This document shows positions 1-6,921 of a DNA stretch of 40,051 nt, one piece after another (position 1 is the stretch's first letter; each line of letters begins with the position of its first letter). The DNA is from Oscillospiraceae bacterium (GTDB lineage: Bacteria; Bacillota; Clostridia; Oscillospirales; Oscillospiraceae): positions 1 through 40,051 of the forward strand of contig SVKY01000016.1 in NCBI GenBank assembly GCA_015068235.1, read 5' to 3'. Below the pieces are notes generated by a model that saw only the letters and a list, made by a program, of their open reading frames with translations, was not told the DNA's origin and did not search any database. The translations under genes were made by a program, and so were the position numbers.

Positions 1-26
1 GGCGGCGTAGCCGACAAGAATGTTGT

Positions 27-117
27 ACAATACTTTTCTTGCCGCCACAGGCGGTGCAGGATGTTCATCCTGCAATAAAATGGTTTTCAAACCATTTTAT
101 CAAGAAACAGTATTATA
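27..117. repeat. Cloverleaf-like palindromic element
   Basis: Three hairpins lie end to end with no unpaired base between them: 42-54 (CCGCC-ACA-GGCGG), 55-74 (TGCAGGATG-TT-CATCCTGCA) and 75-100 (12 bp perfect, 2-nt loop). They are enclosed by a long imperfect stem, 29-41 with 101-114 (one bulged C at 108), which continues weakly to 27/116. The whole is a four-way junction in DNA or RNA. It codes for nothing evident. It may be a dispersed intergenic repeat or MITE-like element, but only one copy is visible, so the class is inference. Confidence 0.55.
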
Positions 118-130
118 AGCGCAAAAAACG

Positions 131-159
131 GGCAGTAAAAAAAGCGTTTTTTTACTGCC
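131..159. terminator. A/T-rich hairpin terminator
   Basis: GGCAGTAAAAAAA (131-143) pairs perfectly with TTTTTTTACTGCC (147-159) around a 3-nt loop. The GC foot lies outside and the A/T run inside the stem, so it could end transcription arriving from either side. A second hairpin, TCGCCGAT/ATCGGCGA (161-192, 16-nt loop), follows at once. No gene is seen in 1-262. Confidence 0.5.
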
Positions 160-207
160 TTCGCCGATGAAAATGAATGTTTTAATCGGCGATTAGTATT
201 ACAACCA

Positions 208-244
208 AAAAAGTTCCGAATCCAACCGAGATTCGGAACTTTTT
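208..244. terminator. Bidirectional terminator after the HprK-like gene
   Basis: AAAAAGTTCCGAAT (208-221) pairs with ATTCGGAACTTTTT (231-244), 14 bp with a 9-nt loop. A runs on the left and T runs on the right make it work on both strands. It lies 18 bases downstream of the stop of the minus-strand gene that ends at 263. Confidence 0.8.
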
Positions 245-262
245 CATATTTTAATTACATAA

Positions 263-1039
263 TTATTTCGTCTGCATTCCCTCATATGCGACTTTTGCCG
301 CTTCGGGGTCCATGTTGCATTTCAGACGGTAGATCGGCACAAGCTTCATCAGCTTATCGACCAAGCCCAGTGTTTTCATCAATTTCGAAGGATCGCTCAT
401 TCGATTCGTCTGTTGCAACAGAAGCGGCAGTGCACTCGTCGCATCGATTCTCTCGATCATATTCTTCTCGCCACGCTCCAAAACGCACAGCGCTTTGAGC
501 GGAACCGAAATATTCTCGCCCAAACCGTGCTTGCCGTTCCAAGGGCTGCCATGCACGATCACCTTGTCCTCCTTGATCTCAAGAAGCGGCTTATCATCAT
601 TGACCATCACCGCACGCTCACCGAACATGTCACGCCACAGTGCTGTATGCGTGGATTTTCCCGTGCCGCTCTTAGCTGTAAAAAGATATGCCTCGCCATC
701 AACAGCGATCACCGAACCGTGGAACAGGAAAATATCATCATCGATGAAAGCCTCCGCAATCTTGCGGTAAACCGCCGTAGTCTCCAAGTAATTATCCTTA
801 AATTCAATTTCTGGAAGACCCTCTAATTTATTTTCCTCATTTGCTTTGATGCGTTCTGCTTCAATATCATCAAAGCTGGTCTGTATGTAATAATCCGGCT
901 CACGGGTTTTCTCGCACTCATACTTATAGCACATCATATGAACATAGCTGAACTTCGTTGTCAGCTCGATCATGCGATCAGCAATGATATAAGTTCCCCA
1001 TGCTACAGGTCTTGGACCATCTCTCAAAATCTCAAACAT
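263..1039 (-). CDS. HPr-kinase/PEPCK-like ATP-binding protein
   Basis: A 258-residue soluble protein with a P-loop, TAKSGTGKSTHT, near residues 120-131. It is followed by VMVNDDKPLL and HGSPWNGKHG, the pattern of the HPr Ser kinase C-terminal domain and its PEP carboxykinase-like relatives. It lacks the N-terminal domain of true HprK and is shorter (HprK is about 310 residues). Such HprK-related proteins occur as stand-alone genes in Clostridia, and sometimes beside peptide-modification genes; no such neighbour is seen here. The start is supported by AAAGGA about 10 bases upstream and by its own promoter. Fold and ATP binding are well supported; the substrate is unknown. Confidence 0.75.
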   Translation of the reverse strand: MFEILRDGPRPVAWGTYIIADRMIELTTKFSYVHMMCYKYECEKTREPDYYIQTSFDDIEAERIKANEENKLEGLPEIEFKDNYLETTAVYRKIAEAFIDDDIFLFHGSVIAVDGEAYLFTAKSGTGKSTHTALWRDMFGERAVMVNDDKPLLEIKEDKVIVHGSPWNGKHGLGENISVPLKALCVLERGEKNMIERIDATSALPLLLQQTNRMSDPSKLMKTLGLVDKLMKLVPIYRLKCNMDPEAAKVAYEGMQTK

Positions 1040-1069
1040 TCTGCAATTTCCTTTCAGATAATCGCAATT

Positions 1070-1098
1070 ATTATACTGAAAACTCCGTCAAAAAGCAA
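1070..1098 (-). promoter_or_regulatory. Promoter of the HprK-like gene
   Basis: On the minus strand TTGCTT (1098-1093) lies 17 bases before TATAAT (1075-1070). It sits in the 67-base gap after the DUF362 gene, so the HprK-like gene can be transcribed alone. Confidence 0.6.
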
Positions 1099-1106
1099 CA
1101 TGTATT

Positions 1107-2258
1107 TTACCCTCGGTTCAAAATTTTAGCAATCAACGGTCTGTGCACCTTCATAGCACCTTTGGGACAAAATTCCTGACAGCAGAAGCAGCGAATACAC
1201 TGCTTTTTCACGATTTTTGCTTTCTGCTTTTTGATCTCGATTGCCTTTGCAGGACAAATATTTGCGCATAGTCCACATCCCACACATTCATTTTTCTTCA
1301 GCCGGGGTGAAGATCGCAATGCAAGACGAGCTACAGAACTGAATGTCCGACCAAACACGCCCGGAAGAACGTCCTGAAACTGCATTCCCTTCCCTCGCTC
1401 GATCCGCCGAAAATCTGACTTGATAAACGCTTCCACATCGCCCGAAATTTCGACATTTTCCGCATTCTCATCGATATAGCCGAAATTTGCCGCAGCACGA
1501 AGCGTCGGCACCGACATCGGCTCCAAGCCGATCAGCTTACAGCAGACAAGATCCACCTTGTGGCAATCCGTTCCTGCCAAAATTGCCCCCATATGTACAG
1601 GGGTTCCTGCCGTCGGACCGTTGCCTTCCATCGCCTTGACTGCATCGACAAGGAACAGCTTTGGCTTAAAATAGGTATTCAAATCGACGATCATGCCCGC
1701 AAAATCCAACGGCTCCGGATATCTGAAATGATATTCGGGCTTAGTCGTTCCGGGCACTGCGCCGAACAGATTCTTCGTTGCCGCCGAAAGTGACATCATG
1801 CCGTGGCTTTTGAGCTTGCAAAAGCTGATAATTGCATCGGCATCATCCAAGTATGCCGTATAAGCAAAGCGCTTTGCGACCTTTGCATCGGGGAAATCCG
1901 CTTGCTTCTGCGCAAAATTACGGTTAAGCTCCGCTCCTGCATTTTCTGCTTCCGTCAAGCCTGTCACGGAATAGACATGGTTCAAAACCTTGGCATTATA
2001 CAAATTCCCCGGGCTGTCCCCGATCACAACATGTGCGCCTCGTGCCTTCAACAGACATGTCAACGCTGTCAAAAGCTTCGGATGTGTGGTAACCGCCTTT
2101 TCAGGCTTGGCGGCAGAAACCAAATTCGCCTTAATGACGATCCGCATTCCCTCTTTGACCCATTCCAAGCCACCCAAAGGCTTCAATACCGCCTCAAGCG
2201 CCCGTTTGCAATTTTGATCAGAATAGTCCTCGCAGCGGACAATCGATACCTCGGTCAT
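1107..2258 (-). CDS. DUF362 protein with C-terminal 2x[4Fe-4S] ferredoxin
   Basis: A 383-residue protein. The first ~300 residues match the DUF362 family (IKANLVSAAKPEKAVTTHP, HVVIGDSPG, CKLKSH). The last ~60 hold two [4Fe-4S] ferredoxin motifs, CVGCGLCANICP and CIRCFCCQEFCP. DUF362-ferredoxin fusions are common in anaerobes; the redox partner and reaction are not known. I place the start at 2258 (MTEVSIV) because GGGGGATG lies at good spacing before it; the upstream in-frame ATG at 2273 has no ribosome site and would be only a few bases from the predicted transcription start. No signal peptide or membrane segment is evident, so it is probably cytoplasmic. It diverges from ssnA. Confidence 0.8.
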   Translation of the reverse strand: MTEVSIVRCEDYSDQNCKRALEAVLKPLGGLEWVKEGMRIVIKANLVSAAKPEKAVTTHPKLLTALTCLLKARGAHVVIGDSPGNLYNAKVLNHVYSVTGLTEAENAGAELNRNFAQKQADFPDAKVAKRFAYTAYLDDADAIISFCKLKSHGMMSLSAATKNLFGAVPGTTKPEYHFRYPEPLDFAGMIVDLNTYFKPKLFLVDAVKAMEGNGPTAGTPVHMGAILAGTDCHKVDLVCCKLIGLEPMSVPTLRAAANFGYIDENAENVEISGDVEAFIKSDFRRIERGKGMQFQDVLPGVFGRTFSSVARLALRSSPRLKKNECVGCGLCANICPAKAIEIKKQKAKIVKKQCIRCFCCQEFCPKGAMKVHRPLIAKILNRG

Positions 2259-2283
2259 GATCACATCCCCCATTTCCGAATTG

Positions 2284-2312
2284 ATTTTACCTTCTTTTTC
2301 TGTAAAAGTAAA
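2284..2312 (-). promoter_or_regulatory. Promoter of the DUF362 gene
   Basis: TTTACT (2312-2307) lies 17 bases before TAAAAT (2289-2284) on the minus strand. The implied start near 2277 gives a leader of about 19 bases to the ATG at 2258 and supports that start codon. Confidence 0.5.
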
Positions 2313-2376
2313 GTCTTCCGTGAAAATTGCTTAAAATTGGATCGAAATTTTGTAGAAATTAGCAACGGGAAAAATA

Positions 2377-2405
2377 TTGCAATTTTCCGCTGTTTCAGCT
2401 ATAAT
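2377..2405 (+). promoter_or_regulatory. ssnA-ygfK promoter
   Basis: TTGCAA (2377-2382) and a perfect TATAAT (2400-2405) are separated by 17 bases. The transcript should start near 2412, leaving about 139 untranslated bases before ssnA. Confidence 0.8.
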
Positions 2406-2411
2406 GAAAGA

Positions 2412-2550
2412 GCAATTGAAGATTGATAGCTGTAACGAAGTGCTGCGCGCACGGGCTATGGACTATCACTCAGTAATTTGAGTGGAGATGTTGAACTATG
2501 GGTTCTGCATCCCCATTTTTTGTTACCAAAATTCTTAGGAGGTATTGTTT
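2412..2550 (+). ncRNA. Structured ssnA leader, candidate riboswitch/attenuator
   Basis: The leader folds into three elements. (1) ATAGC (2426-2430) pairs with GCTAT (2455-2459) and encloses GTGC/GCAC (2440-2443/2449-2452), leaving an asymmetric internal loop UGUAACGAA opposite GG. (2) CACTCA (2467-2472) pairs with TGAGTG (2479-2484). (3) GTGGAGATG (2482-2490) pairs with CATCCCCAT (2508-2516) with one mismatch, followed by T6, as in an intrinsic terminator. Elements 2 and 3 share 2482-2484, so they compete at their edge. The AGGAGG for ssnA (2537-2542) lies just after the T run. I do not recognise a known riboswitch class. Purine, molybdenum cofactor or selenium status are plausible signals from context only. 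Confidence 0.55.
2482..2521 (+). terminator. Attenuator-like hairpin before ssnA
   Basis: GTGGAGATG/CATCCCCAT (8 of 9 positions pair, one being G-T) is followed by T6 at 2516-2521. An inner GAAC/GTTC pairing lies in the loop. A shorter alternative, ATGGG/CCCAT, ends at the same T run. Its place between promoter and start codon suggests conditional termination. Confidence 0.5.
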
Positions 2551-3891
2551 ATGTACATTCTTGCCAACGGTAAGCTCATCACGAGAAGCCAAACCATCCC
2601 CTATCTTCCCGATGGCGGCGTTGTGATCGATGGCACAAAAATCAAGGATATCGGCACCACCGCCGATTTGAAGGCAAAATATTCCGATGCGGAATTTGTC
2701 GATGCCAAGGGTGGCGTGATCATGCCTGCGCTCATCAATGCGCATACGCATATCTATTCCGCACTTGCACGTGGACTTTCCATCAAGGGCAATAACCCCA
2801 CCAACTTCTACGAGGTTCTCGACGGCACTTGGTGGGCAATCGACCGCAAGCTGATGCTCTCCGGCACCAAGGCAAGCGCCGATGCTCTCTACATCGACTG
2901 CATCAAGCAGGGTGTCACCACCATTTTTGACCATCACGCTTCCTTCGGTGAGATCCCCGGTTCCCTGTTCCAGATTGCAGAGTCTGCCAAGCAGTTTGGC
3001 ATCCGTTCCTGCCTGTGCTATGAGGTCTCCGACCGTGACGGCGAAGAGAAATCCCTGCAGGCAATTCAGGAAAATGCTGACTTCATCTCCTACTGCGAGA
3101 AGGAAAAGGACCCGATGCTTGCTGCCATGTTCGGCGGTCACGCTCTGTTCACCATTTCTGACAAGACCTTTGAGCGCATGGTCGCTGCAAACAACGGTCG
3201 TACCGGCTATCATATCCATGTTTCTGAGGGTATGAATGACGTTTATGATTCTTTGCAGAACTACGGCAGACGTCCCATTCAGAGATTGCAGGATCACGGC
3301 ATTTTGGGTGAAAAGACCATTTTAGGTCACTGCATCCACGTCAACTCCGCTGAGATTGAAATCATCAAGAACACCAATACCATGGTCGTCAACAACCCCG
3401 AGTCCAACATGGGCAATGCTGTCGGTACCTGCCCCGTTCTGCCGCTTTATAAGGCAGGCATCCTGCTCGGCATGGGCACCGATGCTTACACGAACGATAT
3501 GTTAGAGTCCATCAAGGTCGCTCTTTGCGCACAGCGTCAGAACGCCTGCCTGCCGAATGTCGGTTGGTGCGAAGTCACCGATATGCTGTTCAAGAACAAC
3601 GCTCTCATCGGCGCAAAGTACTTCGAAGACAAGCTCGGCGTGCTCGAAATCGGCGCTGCTGCTGACGTGATCGTCATGGACTACAAGCCCTTCACCCCGT
3701 TCTCCGATGCCAATATCGATGGTCACATGATCTTCGGTATGACCGGCCGTCAGTGCCAGACCACCATCGCAAACGGCAAGATTCTGATGAAGGATCGTGA
3801 ACTCATCGGCATTGATGAAGAGGCTGCCAACGCTCATATCATGGAAGAGTCCAAGAAGCTTTGGGGCGCACTGAACGACTGCGAATATTAA
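2551..3891 (+). CDS. ssnA: SsnA-type aminohydrolase (guanine-deaminase-like)
   Basis: A 446-residue amidohydrolase of the cytosine/guanine deaminase group. Metal ligands are visible in order: HAHTHIYSALARG (about residues 63-75), HIHVSEG, LGHCIHV and MGTDAYTND. The length matches SsnA (about 440 residues). The ATG at 2551 is chosen because AGGAGG lies 8 bases upstream. ssnA and ygfK are neighbours in the selenium-dependent purine/urate catabolic clusters of E. coli and gut anaerobes, so a deamination or ring-opening role on a purine intermediate is likely; the exact substrate is not settled. It is cytosolic and followed by ygfK after 33 bases in the same transcript. Confidence 0.88.
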   Translation: MYILANGKLITRSQTIPYLPDGGVVIDGTKIKDIGTTADLKAKYSDAEFVDAKGGVIMPALINAHTHIYSALARGLSIKGNNPTNFYEVLDGTWWAIDRKLMLSGTKASADALYIDCIKQGVTTIFDHHASFGEIPGSLFQIAESAKQFGIRSCLCYEVSDRDGEEKSLQAIQENADFISYCEKEKDPMLAAMFGGHALFTISDKTFERMVAANNGRTGYHIHVSEGMNDVYDSLQNYGRRPIQRLQDHGILGEKTILGHCIHVNSAEIEIIKNTNTMVVNNPESNMGNAVGTCPVLPLYKAGILLGMGTDAYTNDMLESIKVALCAQRQNACLPNVGWCEVTDMLFKNNALIGAKYFEDKLGVLEIGAAADVIVMDYKPFTPFSDANIDGHMIFGMTGRQCQTTIANGKILMKDRELIGIDEEAANAHIMEESKKLWGALNDCEY

Positions 3892-3924
3892 TCATTTATC
3901 CAAATATATCAAGGAGGATTTTAT

Positions 3925-6873
3925 ATGTCTGAAAGAATGTATCCGATTCCCTTTAAGGATCTGATGCGCTGGGTGATCACCGAGCGTGAAAACAGCAGTG
4001 AGATCTTCGGTATCCACACCGAATACAAGGCTGATCCTGCCAAAACGCTGCCCATCTTCGGTGAGAAGATCGAGACCCCCTTTGGTCCTGCAGCCGGCCC
4101 GAACAGCCAACTTGCACAGAACATCATCGCTTCCTACGTTGCAGGCTCTCGTTTCTTTGAGGTCAAGACAGTGCAGCAGATGGACGGTGAGGATCTTGCA
4201 CGCTGCGTACCGCGTCCCTGCATTTTGGCAGATGACGAAGGCTATAACCAGGAATGGTCGACCGAGCTTGAGGTTCGTCAGGCACTTGATGAATATATCA
4301 AGGCTTGGTGTGCTCTGAAGGTCATGGCGAAGGTTTGGGGCTACGGTGATCCCGATGGCTTCGTTTTCAATATGTCTGTCGGTTATGATTTGGCAGGTAT
4401 TAAGAGCGAGAAGATCGATAACTACATCGAGTCCATGAAGGATGCGACCCGTGCACCTATTTTTGCTGAGTGCAAAGCAGTTTTGACCGAGCTGTTCCCG
4501 GAAGAAGCAGACTTCATTGCAAATATCTCTCCCCGTGTTTCGCGCAGTGTCACCCTCTCCACGCTGCACGGCTGCCCACCCGATGAGATCGAGCGTATCG
4601 CCTCCTACCTGATCAGCGAGAAGAAGGTCAACACCTTCGTCAAATGCAACCCGACCATTTTGGGTTATCAGGATGCAAGAAGCATTCTTGACGGCATGGG
4701 CTATGATTACATCGTCTTTGACGATCATCATTTCAACGAAGATCTGCAGTGGAAGGATGCTGTTCCGATGTTCGAACGTCTGCAGGCTTTGGCAGATCAG
4801 AACGGTTTGGAATTCGGTCTGAAGCTGTCGAACACCTTCCCTGTTGACACCACTCGTGGCGAATTGCCGAACAACGAGATGTATATGTCCGGTCGCAGCC
4901 TCTTCCCCTTGACCATCGAAATGTGCCGTCGTATCAGCGCACAGTTTGGCGGCAAGATGAAGATTTCCTTTGCCGGCGGTGCAGAATACTTCAACTGCGA
5001 TAAGCTGCTGCAAGCAGGCATTTGGCCCATCACCGTTGCAACCACCATCTTGAAGCCCGGCGGATATAACCGTTTGGTTCAGATGTGCAAAAAGGTCGAA
5101 AATATTGAATTTAAGCCCTTCGAGTGCACCGACACCGATGCCATTGCAAAGATGTCCCTCGAGTGCCGTACGGACTATCACCATGTCAAGCCCATTAAGC
5201 CCCTTCCCTCTCGCAAGAACTCTGACGGTGTGCCCTGGATCGATTGCTACATCGCTCCGTGTAAGGGTGGCTGCCCGATCGAGCAGGACATTCCCGAATA
5301 TATCGAGCTGTGCAAGAAGGGTCTTTACAATGAAGCTCTCGAGCTGATCGTTCAGAAGAACGCTCTGCCCTTCATCACCGGCACCATCTGCGCACATCGC
5401 TGCATGGGCAAGTGCAGCCGCAACTTCTATGACGAGTCCGTACAGATTCGTGCAACCAAGCTCATCGCGGCTGAAAAGGGCATCGACGCTCTGATGGCAT
5501 CGATCAAGAAGCCCGAACCCGTTGCCGGCAAGAAGGCTGCTATTATTGGCGGTGGCCCGACCGGCATTGCCGCTGCATACTTCCTCGGCAGAGCCGGTGT
5601 TGCTTGCACCATTTTTGAAAAGACCGATAAGCTCGGCGGCATCGTTCGCCATGTCATCCCCGAGTTCCGTATCTCTCACGAAGCGATCGACAAGGACATT
5701 GAGCTCATGCTCGCATACGGCGCTGAGGTCAAGCTCAACACCGAAGCTCCGAGTGTCGAGGAATTGAAGGCACAGGGCTACACCCACATTCTCTACGCTG
5801 TCGGTGCATGGAAACCCGGCAAGCTCGACATCGAAGGCAACGTCCGCGGTGTCATCGGCTGGCTCGAGGACATGAAGTCCGGTAAGGGCGGCGAGCTGGG
5901 TCATGTTGCTGTCATTGGTGGCGGCAACACTGCGATGGACGCTGCGAGAGTCGCAAAGCGTGCAGGCGCCAAGTCCTCTACTCTTGTCTACCGCCGCACC
6001 AAGAAGTATATGCCTGCTGATGCCGAAGAGCTCGAGCTGGCGATTGAAGACGGTGTCAACTTCTTGGAACTGGTTGCTCCTGTTGCACAGAAGGACGGCA
6101 AGCTGATCTGCAACAAGATGAAGCTCGGTGAGCCCGATGCTTCCGGCAGAAGAAGCCCCGTTCCCACCGGTGAAACGGTCGAGATCGATTGCGATTTGGT
6201 CATTTCCGCTGTCGGTGAGCAGGTTGATGACAAGCTGTTCGAGGCAAACGGCATTGAGCTGAGCGCTAAGAAGCGTCCTGCCTTCCGGACCAACATTGAA
6301 AATGTCTATGCAGCCGGCGATGCAATGCGTGGTCCTGCAACCGTTGTTGAAGGCATCGCAGATGCAGCAAAGTTTGCTGAGATCGTCATCGGCAAGAAGT
6401 ACGAATATGATATTCCCAACGCAGCTTATCCGACCGAGGCAGAAGCCATCGCAAAGAAGGGCATTCTCGCCATGGCAAAGGATGTCGCTTGCGAAGGCGA
6501 TCGTTGCTTGGATTGCAACACCGTTTGCCAGAACTGCGCAGATGTCTGCCCGAACCGCGCAAATGTTGTCATCCGCTTCGCTGACGGCCGTACGCAGATC
6601 CTCCATGTTGACAAGATGTGCAACGAGTGCGGCAACTGCACACCGTTCTGCCCGTATGACGCACAGCCCTGCAAGGATAAGATCACACTCTTCCAGACCG
6701 CCGAGGATATGGAAGACTCCAAGAACTGCGGTTTCTGCTTCCTGCCTGACGGCAAGGTTCGTGTCCGTCTGTTTGATACTAAGGACTATGACATTGATGC
6801 AGCAAACGATCTTCCCAAGGAGATCGAGCTGATGATCGTCACGGTCAAGGAAAAGTACAGCTATCTCTTCTAA
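3925..6873 (+). CDS. ygfK: YgfK, putative flavin/Fe-S oxidoreductase (selenate reductase-like)
   Basis: A 982-residue multidomain protein. Residues ~1-420 resemble a dihydroorotate-dehydrogenase-like flavin barrel (FGPAAGPNSQLAQN). About 430-530 is a Cys-rich glutamate-synthase-small-subunit-type segment (CKGGCPIEQDIPEYI). FAD binding GGGPTGIAAA is near 541 and the NADPH motif GGGNTAMDAAR near 665. Two C-terminal Cys clusters begin near 860 (CLDCNTVCQNCADVCP) and 898 (CNECGNCTPFCP). The architecture and length match YgfK, often named selenate reductase subunit but repeatedly found in anaerobic purine clusters with ssnA and xdhD. AAGGAGG lies 7 bases before the ATG. It probably moves electrons to or from a purine intermediate; the reaction is inference. 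No in-frame TGA suggests selenocysteine. Confidence 0.9.
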   Translation: MSERMYPIPFKDLMRWVITERENSSEIFGIHTEYKADPAKTLPIFGEKIETPFGPAAGPNSQLAQNIIASYVAGSRFFEVKTVQQMDGEDLARCVPRPCILADDEGYNQEWSTELEVRQALDEYIKAWCALKVMAKVWGYGDPDGFVFNMSVGYDLAGIKSEKIDNYIESMKDATRAPIFAECKAVLTELFPEEADFIANISPRVSRSVTLSTLHGCPPDEIERIASYLISEKKVNTFVKCNPTILGYQDARSILDGMGYDYIVFDDHHFNEDLQWKDAVPMFERLQALADQNGLEFGLKLSNTFPVDTTRGELPNNEMYMSGRSLFPLTIEMCRRISAQFGGKMKISFAGGAEYFNCDKLLQAGIWPITVATTILKPGGYNRLVQMCKKVENIEFKPFECTDTDAIAKMSLECRTDYHHVKPIKPLPSRKNSDGVPWIDCYIAPCKGGCPIEQDIPEYIELCKKGLYNEALELIVQKNALPFITGTICAHRCMGKCSRNFYDESVQIRATKLIAAEKGIDALMASIKKPEPVAGKKAAIIGGGPTGIAAAYFLGRAGVACTIFEKTDKLGGIVRHVIPEFRISHEAIDKDIELMLAYGAEVKLNTEAPSVEELKAQGYTHILYAVGAWKPGKLDIEGNVRGVIGWLEDMKSGKGGELGHVAVIGGGNTAMDAARVAKRAGAKSSTLVYRRTKKYMPADAEELELAIEDGVNFLELVAPVAQKDGKLICNKMKLGEPDASGRRSPVPTGETVEIDCDLVISAVGEQVDDKLFEANGIELSAKKRPAFRTNIENVYAAGDAMRGPATVVEGIADAAKFAEIVIGKKYEYDIPNAAYPTEAEAIAKKGILAMAKDVACEGDRCLDCNTVCQNCADVCPNRANVVIRFADGRTQILHVDKMCNECGNCTPFCPYDAQPCKDKITLFQTAEDMEDSKNCGFCFLPDGKVRVRLFDTKDYDIDAANDLPKEIELMIVTVKEKYSYLF

Positions 6874-6879
6874 TGAAAT

Positions 6880-6921
6880 ATAATTATGCTCAGCGGTTAA
6901 AAAACCGCTGAGCATAATTAT
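6880..6921. terminator. Strong convergent terminator
   Basis: A 19-bp perfect stem (6880-6898 with 6903-6921) closes an AAAA loop, with A/T runs at both feet. It ends ygfK on the plus strand and the SLH gene on the minus strand; the right arm reaches the last base of the SLH stop codon. Confidence 0.9.

Noticed and set aside
3892-6915. A ~1007-codon open frame antisense to ygfK
   Set aside because: It mirrors the biased codon use of ygfK (few TTA, CTA and TCA codons in the sense frame), has no ribosome site or recognisable domain, and similar long antisense frames lie opposite the EF-G, gdhA and serC genes.
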